From an uncultured Gammaproteobacteria bacterium (GTDB lineage Bacteria; Pseudomonadota; Gammaproteobacteria; GCA-2729495): a stretch of DNA of 41,401 nucleotides. The stretch's first letter is position 1, and each line of letters starts with the position of its first letter. The notes below the pieces were generated by a model, which made no database searches, was not told where the DNA came from, and saw nothing but the letters and a program-made list of their open reading frames with translations. Shown piece after piece: positions 9,386 through 18,466 of this stretch. The position numbers were made by a program, and so were the translations under genes. The DNA lies in the NCBI GenBank assembly GCA_947258805.1, contig CAMYJV010000007.1:1-41401 (forward strand), in the 5' to 3' direction.

Positions 9386-10548
9386 GCCGGCCGGTGTCAT
9401 CGACTCGCCCGGCCATCGGCCTGGACCCGGCACTGCTGCTGATTGTGGGCCTGCTGCTGGGCTGCGGCCTGATCATGCTCGCGTCGGCGTCAGTTGCCCT
9501 GGCAGAGCGCAATACCGGCGATCCATTGTTCTACCTGGAACGCCAGGCGGTGGCCGCGTTGCTGGGCATTGCGTGTGGCGGACTGGTGCTGCGCGTGCCC
9601 ACGGATTTCTGGGACCGCGCCGGGCTGATGTTGCCGTGCCTCGCCGTCGTGCTGCTTGTCGCAGTGCTGATACCCGGGCTCGGCCATACCGTGAATGGCA
9701 GTACCCGCTGGCTCCGGGTCGGCGGCCTCAACATTCAGGCCGCGGAGCCGGCCAGGCTGTTGTTGTTCATGTGGGTGGCGGGATACGCCGTGCGACACGC
9801 CGACGCGTTGCGCACATCGGTGGGCGGCTTCCTGAAACCAATGTTCCTGATCGTGCCCGCCTGCCTGTTGTTGCTGATGCAACCGGATTTCGGTTCCGCG
9901 GTCGTGCTGATGGTGGTGTCCGTAGCAGTGCTGTTCGTCGCCGGTGCGCGTATCCGCGACCTGCTGCTGATCGGCGGCCTGTTTGCCATCGTGGCGGCAC
10001 TACTGATTGGCACATCGGACTATCGGCTCGGCCGCGTACTCGGCTTCATGGACCCTTGGGCAGATCCCTACGCCAAGGGATTTCAGCTCGTGCAGTCGCT
10101 GATTGCCGTCGGCAGTGGTGAGTGGTTCGGGCTCGGGCTTGGCAACGGCGTGCAGAAACTGTTCTACCTGCCCGAGGCCCACACGGACTTCGTGTTTGCA
10201 GTCATTGCCGAGGAGTTCGGTCTGCTGGGCAGCGTGCTGGTCATCCTGCTGTTCGGCGCGTTGATCTGGCGTGCGCTGCAGATCGCCCGCGACAGCGCCA
10301 GGGCGGGTCGCTTGTATCAGGCCAACCTGGCCTTCGGTATTGCCGCCTGGCAGGGACTGCAGGCTTTCATAAATGTCGGTGTGAACATGGGCGTGCTGCC
10401 GACTAAAGGTCTGCCGCTGCCGCTGGTCAGCTACGGGCGCAGCAGCATGATCATCACGCTGATTGCGTTGGCCTTGCTGTTGCGAATCGATTGGGAGAAC
10501 CGGCAGCCCGTGCTGCGCAAGTCCAGGCGCCGGCGGGCCGCGTCATGA
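9382..10548 (+). CDS. ftsW: Septal peptidoglycan glycosyltransferase FtsW (SEDS family)
   Basis: A 388-residue SEDS-family polymerase that builds septal glycan strands from lipid II with FtsI as partner. About ten membrane segments are visible. Family signatures include NGSTRWLRVGGLNIQAAEPAR, LLLMQPDFGSAVV, GFQLVQSLIAVGSG, the periplasmic loop PEAHTDFVFAVIAEEFG with the conserved acidic residue, and PTKGLPLPLVSYGRSS near the end. The frame is open further upstream, but ATG 9382 overlaps the murD stop (ATGA) and gives the usual N-terminal length. It ends in an ATGA overlap with murG. A basic C-terminal tail (RKSRRRRAAS) is cytoplasmic. Confidence 0.95.
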   Translation: MSRPVSSTRPAIGLDPALLLIVGLLLGCGLIMLASASVALAERNTGDPLFYLERQAVAALLGIACGGLVLRVPTDFWDRAGLMLPCLAVVLLVAVLIPGLGHTVNGSTRWLRVGGLNIQAAEPARLLLFMWVAGYAVRHADALRTSVGGFLKPMFLIVPACLLLLMQPDFGSAVVLMVVSVAVLFVAGARIRDLLLIGGLFAIVAALLIGTSDYRLGRVLGFMDPWADPYAKGFQLVQSLIAVGSGEWFGLGLGNGVQKLFYLPEAHTDFVFAVIAEEFGLLGSVLVILLFGALIWRALQIARDSARAGRLYQANLAFGIAAWQGLQAFINVGVNMGVLPTKGLPLPLVSYGRSSMIITLIALALLLRIDWENRQPVLRKSRRRRAAS

Positions 10549-11607
10549 CGCAACCAATACTGATCATGGCCGGTGGCACGGGCGGACACGTATTCCCCGC
10601 CCTCGCAGTGGCGCGCGAAATGATCCGACGCACCATCCGCGAGCACCTAGACAAGGAGAAGCGGCTCAGGCCGCAAGGCATCAAGGTTCTCTCCTTGTTC
10701 TTCATCGACGCATCGACATAATTGGTATCCTGGTAGTAGTCACCCCAGGCGTCTCGCCGTCGCGCTTTTCGACGCGTTGCGGGTGATGCGCCGTCGCCGT
10801 CCGCGCGCGGTACTTGGCATGGGGGGGTTCGCCTCCGGTCCCGGCGGCGTGGCCGCCTGGCTGCTCGGGCGGCCGCTGATTATTCACGAACAGAATTCTG
10901 TCGCGGGTCTGACGAATCGTCTTCTGGCTGGCTTGGCCCGGGAAGTGCTTGCTGCCTTCCCGGGCAGCTTTTCCAGCCGGGTTTCCGCGCGCGTGGTTGG
11001 CAACCCGGTGCGGCCGGATATTCTCCGGCTGCCGGCGCCGGATGAGCGCCTGGCCGGACGCGTCGGGCCGCTGCGGTTGCTGATCCTGGGTGGCAGCCAG
11101 GGCGCGCTGGCCCTGAACGAAACGGTGGCCCTGGCCGTGGGCCGTATCGCGGAAGTCGAGCGCCCGGAAATCCGTCACCAAGCCGGTCGTCATACGCTGG
11201 CGCAAGCCGAGGCGGCCTATCGCGACGCCGGCGTTGCCGCCCGGGTGGAGCCATTCATCACGGATATGGCTGCGGCCTATGCGTGGGCGGACCTGGTCAT
11301 TTGCCGCGCGGGGGCGCTGACTATTGCCGAACTCGCGGCGACGGGCGTGGCCGCGGTGTTCGTCCCCTTCCCTGCCGCGGTGGATGATCATCAAACGCGC
11401 AACGCCCGCTTCCTGGCCGATGCGGGCGCGGGAGTGCTGATACCGCAGGCGGAACTGACGGCGGAGCGTCTCGCCGCGGAGATCGAGACATGCATCCAGG
11501 ACCGCGGCCTGTTGCTGGCGCGCGCGCGGGCGGCGCGGGCGCTGGCGCAGCCAGCCGCCACGCAAGCGGTGGCGGACACCTGCCTGAAGTGGGGCAACGG
11601 TCGATGA
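10545..11607 (+). pseudogene. murG: murG (lipid II synthase glycosyltransferase), interrupted by a foreign segment
   Basis: MurG adds GlcNAc to lipid I. The gene starts normally at ATG 10545 (ILIMAGGTGGHVFPALAVARE). From about 10620 the frame runs into REHLDKE and GIKVLSLFFID, which are not MurG, and stops at TAA 10719-10721. MurG resumes in a different frame from about 10750 (ALFDALRVMRRRRP) and continues through VLGMGGFASGPGG, HEQNSVAGLTN, VGNPVR, GGSQGA, ITDMAAAYAWAD and CRAGALTIAE to TGA 11605-11607. About 45-50 residues of the N-terminal domain, including the LGTxxxxE and SGLRGK regions, are replaced by about 130 nt. ATGA overlaps with ftsW and murC are intact. The product as written would be non-functional. 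Confidence 0.9.
10620..10709 (+). other. Segment inside murG resembling a type III restriction Res subunit
   Basis: In the murG 5' frame, about 30 codons read MIRRTIREHLDKE, then KRLRPQGIKVLSLFFID. This pattern belongs to a conserved stretch of the Res (helicase/nuclease) subunit of type III restriction-modification enzymes, as I remember that family. It is not part of any MurG. It includes a CTA leucine codon, rare among the CTG-dominated neighbouring genes. The following roughly 40 nt (10710-10750) match neither family. No rest of a res gene, no mod gene and no repeats flank it. Confidence 0.6.
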
Positions 11608-13010
11608 ATGCGCGCATGCGCAAGGTTAACGCCATCCACTTTGTCGGCATCGGCGGTGTCGGCATGGGCGGTATCGCCGAGGTGCTGGTGAATCTCGGCT
11701 ACCGGGTGCAGGGATCGGACCTGCGCGAATCGGCGATGACGCGGCGGCTCGCCGGCCTGGGGGCCACCGTGCAGATCGGCCATCGCGCGGAAAACGTCGC
11801 GGGTGCCGATGTGGTGGTGGTGTCCACTGCCATCGATCCAGAAAACCCTGAACTGATCGCGGCCCGTGACGCGCGCAAACCCATCGTGCAGCGCGCAGAG
11901 ATGCTCGGCGAGCTGATGCGCTTCCGGCGTTCCATCGCGGTGTCCGGCACGCATGGCAAGACCACGACCACCAGCCTGGTGGCCAGCGTGCTGGCGGAGG
12001 CGGGGGAAGATCCCACCTTCGTGATCGGCGGCCGGCTGAAGAGTGCAGAGACCAACGGCCGACTCGGCGCCGGGCCATGGCTGGTGGCGGAAGCGGATGA
12101 AAGCGACGCGTCTTTCATGCACCTGCAGCCGGTGATTGCCGTGGTCACCAATATCGATGCCGACCACATGGAGACCTATGGTGGCGACGTCGGGCGGTTG
12201 CGGGAAAGTTTCGTGCAGTTCCTGCACAACCTGCCGTTCTATGGTCTGGCCGTGATCTGCCTGGATGACCCGGGCGTGGCCTCAGTCTTGCCGGACATTA
12301 AACGGGCGATCCTGACTTACGGCACGGTGGCCGACGCCGATGTGCGAGCCACCGACATCGTGGCCGACGGGATCCGGTCGCGCTTCAAGGTCTGGCTGCC
12401 CGGGCGAGATGCGCCGTTGGCGATCACCCTGAATCTGCCCGGTCGCCATAACGTGCTCAATGCGCTGGCCGCCTGCGCCATCGCCCACGAGCTCGACCTG
12501 AACGATGCGGCATTAGAACGGGCGCTGGCCGGCGAACGACGCCTGCAGGTGCTGGGGGAAGTAGCCACCCGCGCGGGCAAGGTGCTGTTCGTCGATGACT
12601 ACGGGCACCATCCGACGGAGATTGCTGCAACGATGGCAGCGACCCGGGAAGCCTGGCCGCAGCGCCGGCTCGTGGTGGTGTTTCAACCGCACCGCTATAC
12701 GCGCACGCGGGACCTGCTGGATGATTTTGCCGCGGCACTTTCCACGGCCGACCAGCTGTTCGTATGCGAGGTCTACCCGGCCGGTGAAACGCCCATTGCT
12801 GGTGCCGACAGTCCCGCCATCTGCCGGGCGATCCGCTCGCGTGCACGCGTGGAACCGGTGCTGGTCAAAGACCTGGACAATCTGCCCGCACAGCTTAACG
12901 ACGTGCTGCAGGCCGGTGACGTGGTGCTGACACTGGGTGCTGGGGATATCGGCGCCGCCGCCGGGCGCCTGCCCTCGGAGCTTGCCATCGCCCGCAAGGT
13001 GGGAGCATGA
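11604..13010 (+). CDS. murC: UDP-N-acetylmuramate:L-alanine ligase MurC
   Basis: A 468-residue Mur ligase that adds the first amino acid of the stem peptide. Motifs: [16 protein letters not shown] (N-terminal UDP-binding), the ATP loop [11 protein letters not shown] (from about residue 114), [58 protein letters not shown] and VYPAGE. One oddity: before VDDYGHH the family usually has an FxGxxRRF-type motif. Here it reads [13 protein letters not shown], apparently about five residues shorter while staying in frame. The other motifs are complete and the length is normal. ATGA overlaps join it to murG and murB. Confidence 0.95.
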   Translation: MNARMRKVNAIHFVGIGGVGMGGIAEVLVNLGYRVQGSDLRESAMTRRLAGLGATVQIGHRAENVAGADVVVVSTAIDPENPELIAARDARKPIVQRAEMLGELMRFRRSIAVSGTHGKTTTTSLVASVLAEAGEDPTFVIGGRLKSAETNGRLGAGPWLVAEADESDASFMHLQPVIAVVTNIDADHMETYGGDVGRLRESFVQFLHNLPFYGLAVICLDDPGVASVLPDIKRAILTYGTVADADVRATDIVADGIRSRFKVWLPGRDAPLAITLNLPGRHNVLNALAACAIAHELDLNDAALERALAGERRLQVLGEVATRAGKVLFVDDYGHHPTEIAATMAATREAWPQRRLVVVFQPHRYTRTRDLLDDFAAALSTADQLFVCEVYPAGETPIAGADSPAICRAIRSRARVEPVLVKDLDNLPAQLNDVLQAGDVVLTLGAGDIGAAAGRLPSELAIARKVGA

Positions 13011-13915
13011 GCGCCGCGGCGCGCATCCCGGCGGTAGCCGACGTGCGGCGTGGTGAGCCCATGTCGCGCCATACGTCCTGGCGCGTCGGTGGGCCGGCGG
13101 AAGTGTTCTTCCGGCCCGGCACCCGTGACGAACTCGTGAACTTTCTGAAAGAGCTGGACCCCGCCACACCGTTGCTGTGGATTGGTCTAGGCAGCAACCT
13201 GCTGGTGCGCGACGGCGGCGTCCGCGGCGTCGTGATTGCCACCGCGAAAGCCCTCGGTGAGTCCCGACGCCTGGATGACGGCATTGTCGAAGCCGGCGCC
13301 GGCGTGCCATGCACGGCGCTGGCCCGGCGCTGCGTGCGCTGGGGGCTGGGCCCGGCGGAATTCCTGGCCGGCATTCCCGGCACCGTGGGCGGCGCGCTGA
13401 CGATGAACGCCGGCGCCTTCGGTGGCGAAACCTGGGACCGGGTGTCCTCAGTCGACACCGTGGATCGCGCCGGTGTCGTGCGGCGGCGGACGCCTGCCGA
13501 CTATCACATCGGTTATCGGCATGTGTCCGGCCCGGCCGCTGAGTGGTTCCTGTCGGCGCAGTTCCAGTTCGATACCGTGGACGACGACGCCCTTGAACGG
13601 TTGCGCGGCATGCTTCAGCAACGCGAAGCCAGTCAGCCCCTCGGTGAGCCAAGCTGCGGCTCCGTATTTCGCAACCCGCCGGGAGACCACGCAGCGCGGC
13701 TCATCGACACGGCCGGGTTGAAGGGCTATTCCATTGGTGGCGCGGTCGTATCTGACAAGCACGCGAACTTCATCATCAACACGGGCGGCGCGACGGCTGC
13801 AGATATTGAACAGCTGATCGAGCACGTGCGCGTCACTGTGAACGAGCGGCACGGCGTGAGCCTGGTGCCGGAAGTGCATGTCGTCGGTGAGCCGGCAGAG
13901 GGTGCCGGGGCATGA
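13007..13915 (+). CDS. murB: UDP-N-acetylenolpyruvoylglucosamine reductase MurB
   Basis: A 302-residue FAD-containing reductase that converts UDP-GlcNAc-enolpyruvate to UDP-MurNAc. N-terminal [14 protein letters not shown] and [14 protein letters not shown] are FAD-binding signatures. [20 protein letters not shown] follows. The active-site serine sits in CGSVFRNPP, and the substrate-side YRH occurs in HIGYRHV. The C-terminal [19 protein letters not shown] and [10 protein letters not shown] are intact. The length of about 300 residues is typical of type II MurB rather than the longer E. coli type. A position between murC and ddl occurs in several deep-branching gammaproteobacteria. It overlaps both neighbours by ATGA. 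Confidence 0.95.
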   Translation: MSAAARIPAVADVRRGEPMSRHTSWRVGGPAEVFFRPGTRDELVNFLKELDPATPLLWIGLGSNLLVRDGGVRGVVIATAKALGESRRLDDGIVEAGAGVPCTALARRCVRWGLGPAEFLAGIPGTVGGALTMNAGAFGGETWDRVSSVDTVDRAGVVRRRTPADYHIGYRHVSGPAAEWFLSAQFQFDTVDDDALERLRGMLQQREASQPLGEPSCGSVFRNPPGDHAARLIDTAGLKGYSIGGAVVSDKHANFIINTGGATAADIEQLIEHVRVTVNERHGVSLVPEVHVVGEPAEGAGA

Positions 13916-14871
13916 CGGCCTATCCGACAGTGACGGACGCAGCAGACTTCGGTCGGGTGGTGGTGCTGTTGGGTGGCACCTCCGCAGAACGCGAAATCTC
14001 GTTGATGAGCGGGCAGGCGGTGCTCGACGCGCTCCAGGAGCGCGGCGTCGACGCGGTGGCGGTGGACCCGGCCGACGGGTTGCCGGGGCCCCTCGCCGCT
14101 GGTGCCTGCGACCGGGCCTGGATCGCGCTGCACGGTCGTGGTGGTGAAGACGGCACGGTTCAGGGTTTGTTGTCTCTGCTCGGCATTCCCTATACGGGCA
14201 GCGGCGTGCTCGGCTGCGCGCTGGCCATGGACAAGCTCCGCACCAAGCGGTTGCTGGCCGGTTGTGGCCTCCCGACACCCGACTTCATGGAACTGCGGGG
14301 GCCGGCCGATTTCGAGTTGGTCGGCGAACGGCTCGGGTTCCCGGTGATGGTTAAGCCGGCCGACGAGGGATCCAGCATCGGGCTAACGAAGGTAGAGGAC
14401 GCCACTGGCTTGCCAGCAGCCTATGCGGCTGCGGCCGCCTGCCATTCGCCGGTCTTCGCCGAGCGCTGGGTCGCCGGCGGCGAATACACGGCCGCGATAC
14501 TTCATGAACAAGTGCTGCCGCTGATTCGCATCGACGCCGGCTCCGGCTTCTACGATTACGACGCGAAGTACTTCAGCGATGCGACCCGCTACCTCTGTCC
14601 CTGCGGATTGCCGCCGGCGGCGGAGGGCGAGCACGGCAAGCTCGCGCTGGAGGTTTTTCGCGCCGTTGGCGCCAGCGGCTGGGGGCGCGTGGACTTCATG
14701 CTGGATGACAACGGTGCGCCGTTGATCCTTGAAGTGAACACCGTGCCGGGCATGACGGGGCACAGCCTTGTGCCGATGGCGGCGGCGCAGGCAGGCAGCG
14801 ATTTCGCCACGCTCGTCTGGCGAATTCTCGAAACCAGTTGTGGGGAGGTGGCAGATGGCACGCCGGCCTAA
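13912..14871 (+). CDS. ddl: D-alanine:D-alanine ligase Ddl
   Basis: A 319-residue ATP-grasp ligase that makes the D-Ala-D-Ala dipeptide used by MurF. The N-terminal domain has VVVLLGGTSAEREISLMSG. LHGRGGEDGTVQGLL and PYTGSGVLGCALAMDK are signatures. The ATP-grasp part has PVMVKPADEGSSIG, the FAERWVAGGEYT region, the flexible loop FYDYDAKYFSD, and the metal-binding LEVNTVPGMTGHSL. The start is ATG 13912 in the murB ATGA overlap. The gene ends 17 nt inside ftsQ. It is likely the ddlB of the dcw cluster. Confidence 0.95.
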   Translation: MTAYPTVTDAADFGRVVVLLGGTSAEREISLMSGQAVLDALQERGVDAVAVDPADGLPGPLAAGACDRAWIALHGRGGEDGTVQGLLSLLGIPYTGSGVLGCALAMDKLRTKRLLAGCGLPTPDFMELRGPADFELVGERLGFPVMVKPADEGSSIGLTKVEDATGLPAAYAAAAACHSPVFAERWVAGGEYTAAILHEQVLPLIRIDAGSGFYDYDAKYFSDATRYLCPCGLPPAAEGEHGKLALEVFRAVGASGWGRVDFMLDDNGAPLILEVNTVPGMTGHSLVPMAAAQAGSDFATLVWRILETSCGEVADGTPA

Positions 14872-15643
14872 CCGTCGCCGCAAAGCCGAGCCGAAGAAGC
14901 GGGTGCCCCTGCCCGTGGTGAACTGGACCCGGGTCGTCGGCGTGCTGGCCGGGGCTTGTATCACTGCCGCTGTTTATGTGTGCACGGTGTGGCTGATGGA
15001 CCGGCCGATTACGGCGGTGCTGGTGCAGGGACCTTTCGAGCGGGTCTCCGCTATGCAGATTGAAGAGGCTCTTGCCGAGCACGTGCAGGCCGGGTTTCTC
15101 AGCAGCGACCTCGGCAAGATTCAGCGTGCTGCGGCGGGCCTGCCGTGGGTCGCAACGGCCAGCGTGCAGCGGCGCTGGCCGGGCAGCCTGGTGGTGCGTG
15201 TGGTCGAACAACAACCGGCGGCCTGCTGGGGTGAAGACGGTCTGTTGAACGAGGCCGGTGAGCTATTCGTCAAGGGCGAGACGCGGCTGCCGGCGGAACT
15301 GCCACGCCTGATTGGCCCGGACGGTTCGGAGCGTCGCGTGGCGAGCATGTATTTCAAGATCCAGACCCAGCTCGAACAGCGTGGTCTCGCGGCGCTGAGC
15401 CTGGACCTGGATGCCCGGGGAGCCTGGAGCTTCCGACTCAACAACGGCGTCGCGGTTCGACTGGGCGCCGACGCGGTGGAGCAGCGGCTCGCGCGCTTTT
15501 TCCGTGCGCTGGACAACGGTGTGGCCGTGAATTCAGAGCAGGTCGCATACGTGGATATGCGCTACACGCACGGCTTCGCCATTGGCTGGCGGACCGAGCC
15601 GGCGCGAGCAAAGGCCGCGGAGGCAGCCAAGCCGCATGTCTAA
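14855..15643 (+). CDS. ftsQ: Cell division protein FtsQ
   Basis: A 262-residue bitopic membrane protein that joins FtsL and FtsB in the divisome. A very basic cytoplasmic tail (MARRPNRRRKAEPKKR) precedes one membrane segment (about 30-48). The periplasmic POTRA domain follows, with ITAVLVQGPFERVSAMQIEE, then the FtsQ beta domain with LPWVATASVQRRWPGSLVV, VEQQPAACWG and the YVDMRYTHGFAIGW end. ATG 14855 is preceded by GGGGAGG at 14842-14848, a good ribosome-binding site, so this start is chosen over longer open frames. The stop overlaps ftsA by 8 nt. Confidence 0.94.
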   Translation: MARRPNRRRKAEPKKRVPLPVVNWTRVVGVLAGACITAAVYVCTVWLMDRPITAVLVQGPFERVSAMQIEEALAEHVQAGFLSSDLGKIQRAAAGLPWVATASVQRRWPGSLVVRVVEQQPAACWGEDGLLNEAGELFVKGETRLPAELPRLIGPDGSERRVASMYFKIQTQLEQRGLAALSLDLDARGAWSFRLNNGVAVRLGADAVEQRLARFFRALDNGVAVNSEQVAYVDMRYTHGFAIGWRTEPARAKAAEAAKPHV

Positions 15644-16868
15644 GCGTGGCGACAAAGGTCTGATTGTTGGCCTCGACATTGGTACGTCCAAGGTCGTTGC
15701 GGTGGTTGGTGAAGTCCACGACGACGGCGAGCTGGAAGTCATCGGCTTTGGCATGAACCCGTCCCGGGGCCTGAAGCGCGGAGTCGTCGTGAACATTGAG
15801 TCCACCGTCAACTCCATTCAGCGCGCGGTAGAAGAGGCGGAACTGATGGCCGGCTGCGATATTCACACGGTGTTTGCCGGCATTGCCGGCAGCCACGTGC
15901 GTAGCCTGAACTCCCACGGCATCGTCGCAATCCGTGATCGCGAAGTGACGCGGGGTGACGTGGACCGGGTGATCGATGCGGCCAGGGCCGTCGCAATACC
16001 CGCCGACCAGCGCATTCTGCATGTGCTGCCGCAGGAATTCGTCATCGACGGCCAGGAAGGCATTCGCGAGCCCATCGGCATGTCGGGTGTGCGGCTGGAG
16101 GCCCGCGTGCACATGGTGACGGGCGCCGCAAGCGCGGCGCAGAACATCGTCAAGTGCGTCCAGCGATGCGGTCTCGAGGTAGAAGACATCGTGCTGGAGC
16201 AGCTGGCCTCCAGCTACTCGGTGCTCACGGAAGATGAGATGGAACTCGGCGTTTGCCTGGTCGATATCGGCGGTGGGACCACGGATATCGCGGTTTTCAA
16301 TGGCGGCGCCATCAAGCACACGGCCGTGATCCCCATTGCCGGTGACCAGGTCACCAACGACATCGCGATTTCCCTGCGCACGCCCACGCAATACGCAGAG
16401 GAAATCAAGATCAAGTACGCGTGCGCGCTATCCCAGTTGGCCAACGCTGAGGAGACCATCGAGGTGCCGAGCGTGGGTGACCGGCCGCCGCGGCGCCTGG
16501 CGCGCCAGACGCTGGCCGAGGTGGTCGAGCCGCGCTACGAGGAGCTGTTTGGCCTGATTCGCGACGAACTGCGCCGGAGCGGCTTCGAAGACATGGTGGC
16601 GGCCGGCGTCGTGCTAACCGGCGGCAGCTCGAAAATGGAGGGCGCGGTGGAACTGGCTGAAGAAGTGTTTCACATGCCGGTGCGCCTGGGCACGCCGCAG
16701 CACGTGCGGGGCCTGGTGGACGTGGTGCGCAATCCGATTCACGCCACGGGTGTGGGGCTGTTGCTCTACGCGCGCAGCCGGGCCGAGAAAGAAGCGGCCG
16801 AGCCCACGGGCAGCAGTTTGCGAGAGATCTGGGAGCGCATGAAATCGTGGTTCCAGGGTGGTTTTTAA
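15636..16868 (+). CDS. ftsA: Cell division protein FtsA
   Basis: A 410-residue actin-like ATPase that tethers FtsZ filaments to the membrane and recruits late divisome proteins. ATP-binding motifs are GLDIGTSKV (about 11-19), LVDIGGGTTDIAVF and VVLTGGSSKMEG. The inserted 1C domain follows the first phosphate motif. The C-terminus (LREIWERMKSWFQGGF) forms the amphipathic helix that binds the membrane. ATG 15636 overlaps the ftsQ end. It is followed by a 49-nt gap and ftsZ. Confidence 0.96.
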   Translation: MSKRGDKGLIVGLDIGTSKVVAVVGEVHDDGELEVIGFGMNPSRGLKRGVVVNIESTVNSIQRAVEEAELMAGCDIHTVFAGIAGSHVRSLNSHGIVAIRDREVTRGDVDRVIDAARAVAIPADQRILHVLPQEFVIDGQEGIREPIGMSGVRLEARVHMVTGAASAAQNIVKCVQRCGLEVEDIVLEQLASSYSVLTEDEMELGVCLVDIGGGTTDIAVFNGGAIKHTAVIPIAGDQVTNDIAISLRTPTQYAEEIKIKYACALSQLANAEETIEVPSVGDRPPRRLARQTLAEVVEPRYEELFGLIRDELRRSGFEDMVAAGVVLTGGSSKMEGAVELAEEVFHMPVRLGTPQHVRGLVDVVRNPIHATGVGLLLYARSRAEKEAAEPTGSSLREIWERMKSWFQGGF

Positions 16869-16917
16869 GGTTGGCCTGTACGGGGCCTGTTGTCGTTGAA
16901 GTCAGGAGGAAGAGCTG

Positions 16918-18078
16918 ATGTTTGAGCTAATGGATGCCTACAGCCAGAACGCTGTGATCAAGGTACTGGGAGTCGGTGGTGGCGGCGGCAACGCCGTGAA
17001 GCACATGGTGAACACCGGCATCGAGGGCGTGGACTTTATCTGCGCGAACACGGATGCGCAGGCCCTGAAAAGCTGCAACGTGCGCACGGCGTTACAGATC
17101 GGCTGCAACATCACCAAGGGCCTGGGCGCCGGAGCCGACCCCGATGTCGGCCGGGCCGCGGCAATGGAAGACCGCGACCGGATTCTCGAGGTGATCGAAG
17201 GCACCGACATGCTGTTCATCACCGCGGGTCTCGGTGGCGGCACCGGCACTGGCGCAGCACCGGTGGTGGCCCAGGTGGCGCGCGAACTGGGTATCCTGAC
17301 GGTGGCGGTCGTCACCAAGCCCTTCTCAATGGAAGGCAGGAAACGCCAAAGCGTGGCCGACCAGGGCATCAATGATCTGGGCAAGTACGTGGACTCGCTG
17401 ATCACGATTCCGAACGAGAAGCTGTTGTCCGTGCTGGGCGCGCAGACCACGCTGCTCGATGCCTTCAAATCCGCCAACGAGGTGCTGCAGGGTGCGGTGC
17501 AGGGCATTGCCGAGTTGATCACCCGTCCCGGGTTGATCAACGTGGACTTCGCCGACGTGCGCACGGTGATGGCCGAGATGGGCATGGCCATGATGGGTTC
17601 CGGCGGTGCCGCCGGCGAAGACCGGGCCCGTGAAGCAGCCGAAGCGGCCATCTCCAGCCCGCTGCTCGAGGACATCGACCTGTCGGGCGCACGCGGAATT
17701 CTCGTCAACGTAACGGCGGGCATGGATCTGTCTATCGGTGAGTTCCAGCAGGTGGGTGACACGGTCAAGCAGTGCGCGGCCGACGATGCCACGGTGGTAG
17801 TCGGCACGGTGATCGACCCCGATATTTCGAACTCTATTCGGGTCACGGTGGTTGCCACTGGCCTGGGCCAGCCCATCAAGGCGGTGAAGCAACCGCCTGA
17901 GGTCATGGTCGTACCCGACGTCAGAGCGGCGGCTTCCGGCGAGCGGCCGAACTATTCGCAATTCGATACGCCCACGGGTATTCGCCAGCAGGCAGTGGGT
18001 GGCGATACGGCGCCGCCGCCGGAACCAGCTTTCGAGTTGCTGGATATCCCGGCCTTTCTGCGCCGGCAGGCCGACTGA
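16918..18078 (+). CDS. ftsZ: Cell division protein FtsZ
   Basis: A 386-residue tubulin-like GTPase that forms the Z ring. The GTP-binding core has KVLGVGGGGGNAV and the tubulin signature GLGGGTGTGAAPVV. The T7-loop region reads NVDFADVRTVM. After a linker of about 60 residues, the conserved C-terminal peptide DIPAFLRRQAD is present. It binds FtsA and probably the ZapD encoded nearby. ATG 16918 has an excellent ribosome-binding site (AGGAGG at 16904-16909). This is the last gene of the dcw cluster here. Confidence 0.97.
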   Translation: MFELMDAYSQNAVIKVLGVGGGGGNAVKHMVNTGIEGVDFICANTDAQALKSCNVRTALQIGCNITKGLGAGADPDVGRAAAMEDRDRILEVIEGTDMLFITAGLGGGTGTGAAPVVAQVARELGILTVAVVTKPFSMEGRKRQSVADQGINDLGKYVDSLITIPNEKLLSVLGAQTTLLDAFKSANEVLQGAVQGIAELITRPGLINVDFADVRTVMAEMGMAMMGSGGAAGEDRAREAAEAAISSPLLEDIDLSGARGILVNVTAGMDLSIGEFQQVGDTVKQCAADDATVVVGTVIDPDISNSIRVTVVATGLGQPIKAVKQPPEVMVVPDVRAAASGERPNYSQFDTPTGIRQQAVGGDTAPPPEPAFELLDIPAFLRRQAD

Positions 18079-18084
18079 ATCGGC

Positions 18085-18112
18085 GGGGCGACCGGCGCGG
18101 GCCGGTCGCCCC
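18085..18112. terminator. Hairpin between ftsZ and dciA (putative bidirectional terminator)
   Basis: GGGGCGACCGG (18085-18095) pairs perfectly with CCGGTCGCCCC (18102-18112) across a 6-nt loop, an 11-bp GC stem. It lies 6 nt after the ftsZ stop and 5 nt beyond the end of the convergent dciA-like gene. The T tract is poor (GGGGTTTAG), so termination strength is uncertain. Confidence 0.6.
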
Positions 18113-18117
18113 GGGGT

Positions 18118-18426
18118 TTAGCTGCCCTGGGTGACCCGCACCCGCACCCGCGCTGCTGCCGGGTAGACGGCCCGGCACAGGGTCAGCAGGCGGTCGCTTT
18201 CAAAGCGCAGGCGCGCGGCCCATTCCGGGCCCGTGGCCAGCACGACCAGGGTGCCGTCGTCGCGGAGATTGGCCCCGGCAATGTGGGAGCCGGCGGAGTC
18301 GCCGAGGCCGGCGCGCAAGTGGTCCGTTAACGCGACCCGGGCGGCCGCTTCTGTTGCCAGGCGACCCAGTGGCGAAGTAGGATCGGTTACGAGCCTGGAC
18401 AGGGACTTGGGCTCAGTATCTGACAT
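18118..18426 (-). CDS. DciA-like (DUF721) protein, probable replicative helicase loader
   Basis: A 102-residue protein of the DUF721 type. Members called DciA load the replicative helicase DnaB in bacteria that lack DnaC or DnaI. The domain is visible as LRAGLGDSAGSHI, then DDGTLVVLATGPEWAARLRFESDRLL, then a short strand pattern at the end (ARVRVRVTQ). This matches the DciA layout (helix, then L-x-V-x-x-x-S/G-x-xWA-x-xL). ATG 18426 is preferred over a longer open frame because the upstream part overlaps the divergent promoter region. A DUF721 gene next to the M23 and secA genes is common in gammaproteobacteria. The protein is rather short, so the exact function is less sure than the family. 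Confidence 0.75.
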   Translation of the reverse strand: MSDTEPKSLSRLVTDPTSPLGRLATEAAARVALTDHLRAGLGDSAGSHIAGANLRDDGTLVVLATGPEWAARLRFESDRLLTLCRAVYPAAARVRVRVTQGS

Positions 18427-18466
18427 AATGCATAAAAAATAAGATCGCAGGTGTGAAGCCAGTTCC

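Noticed and set aside
10710..10750. Reverse-strand reading of the murG insert tail as a pilin-like or other protein piece (GDYYQDTNYV)
   Set aside because: Too short to assign; no supporting context.
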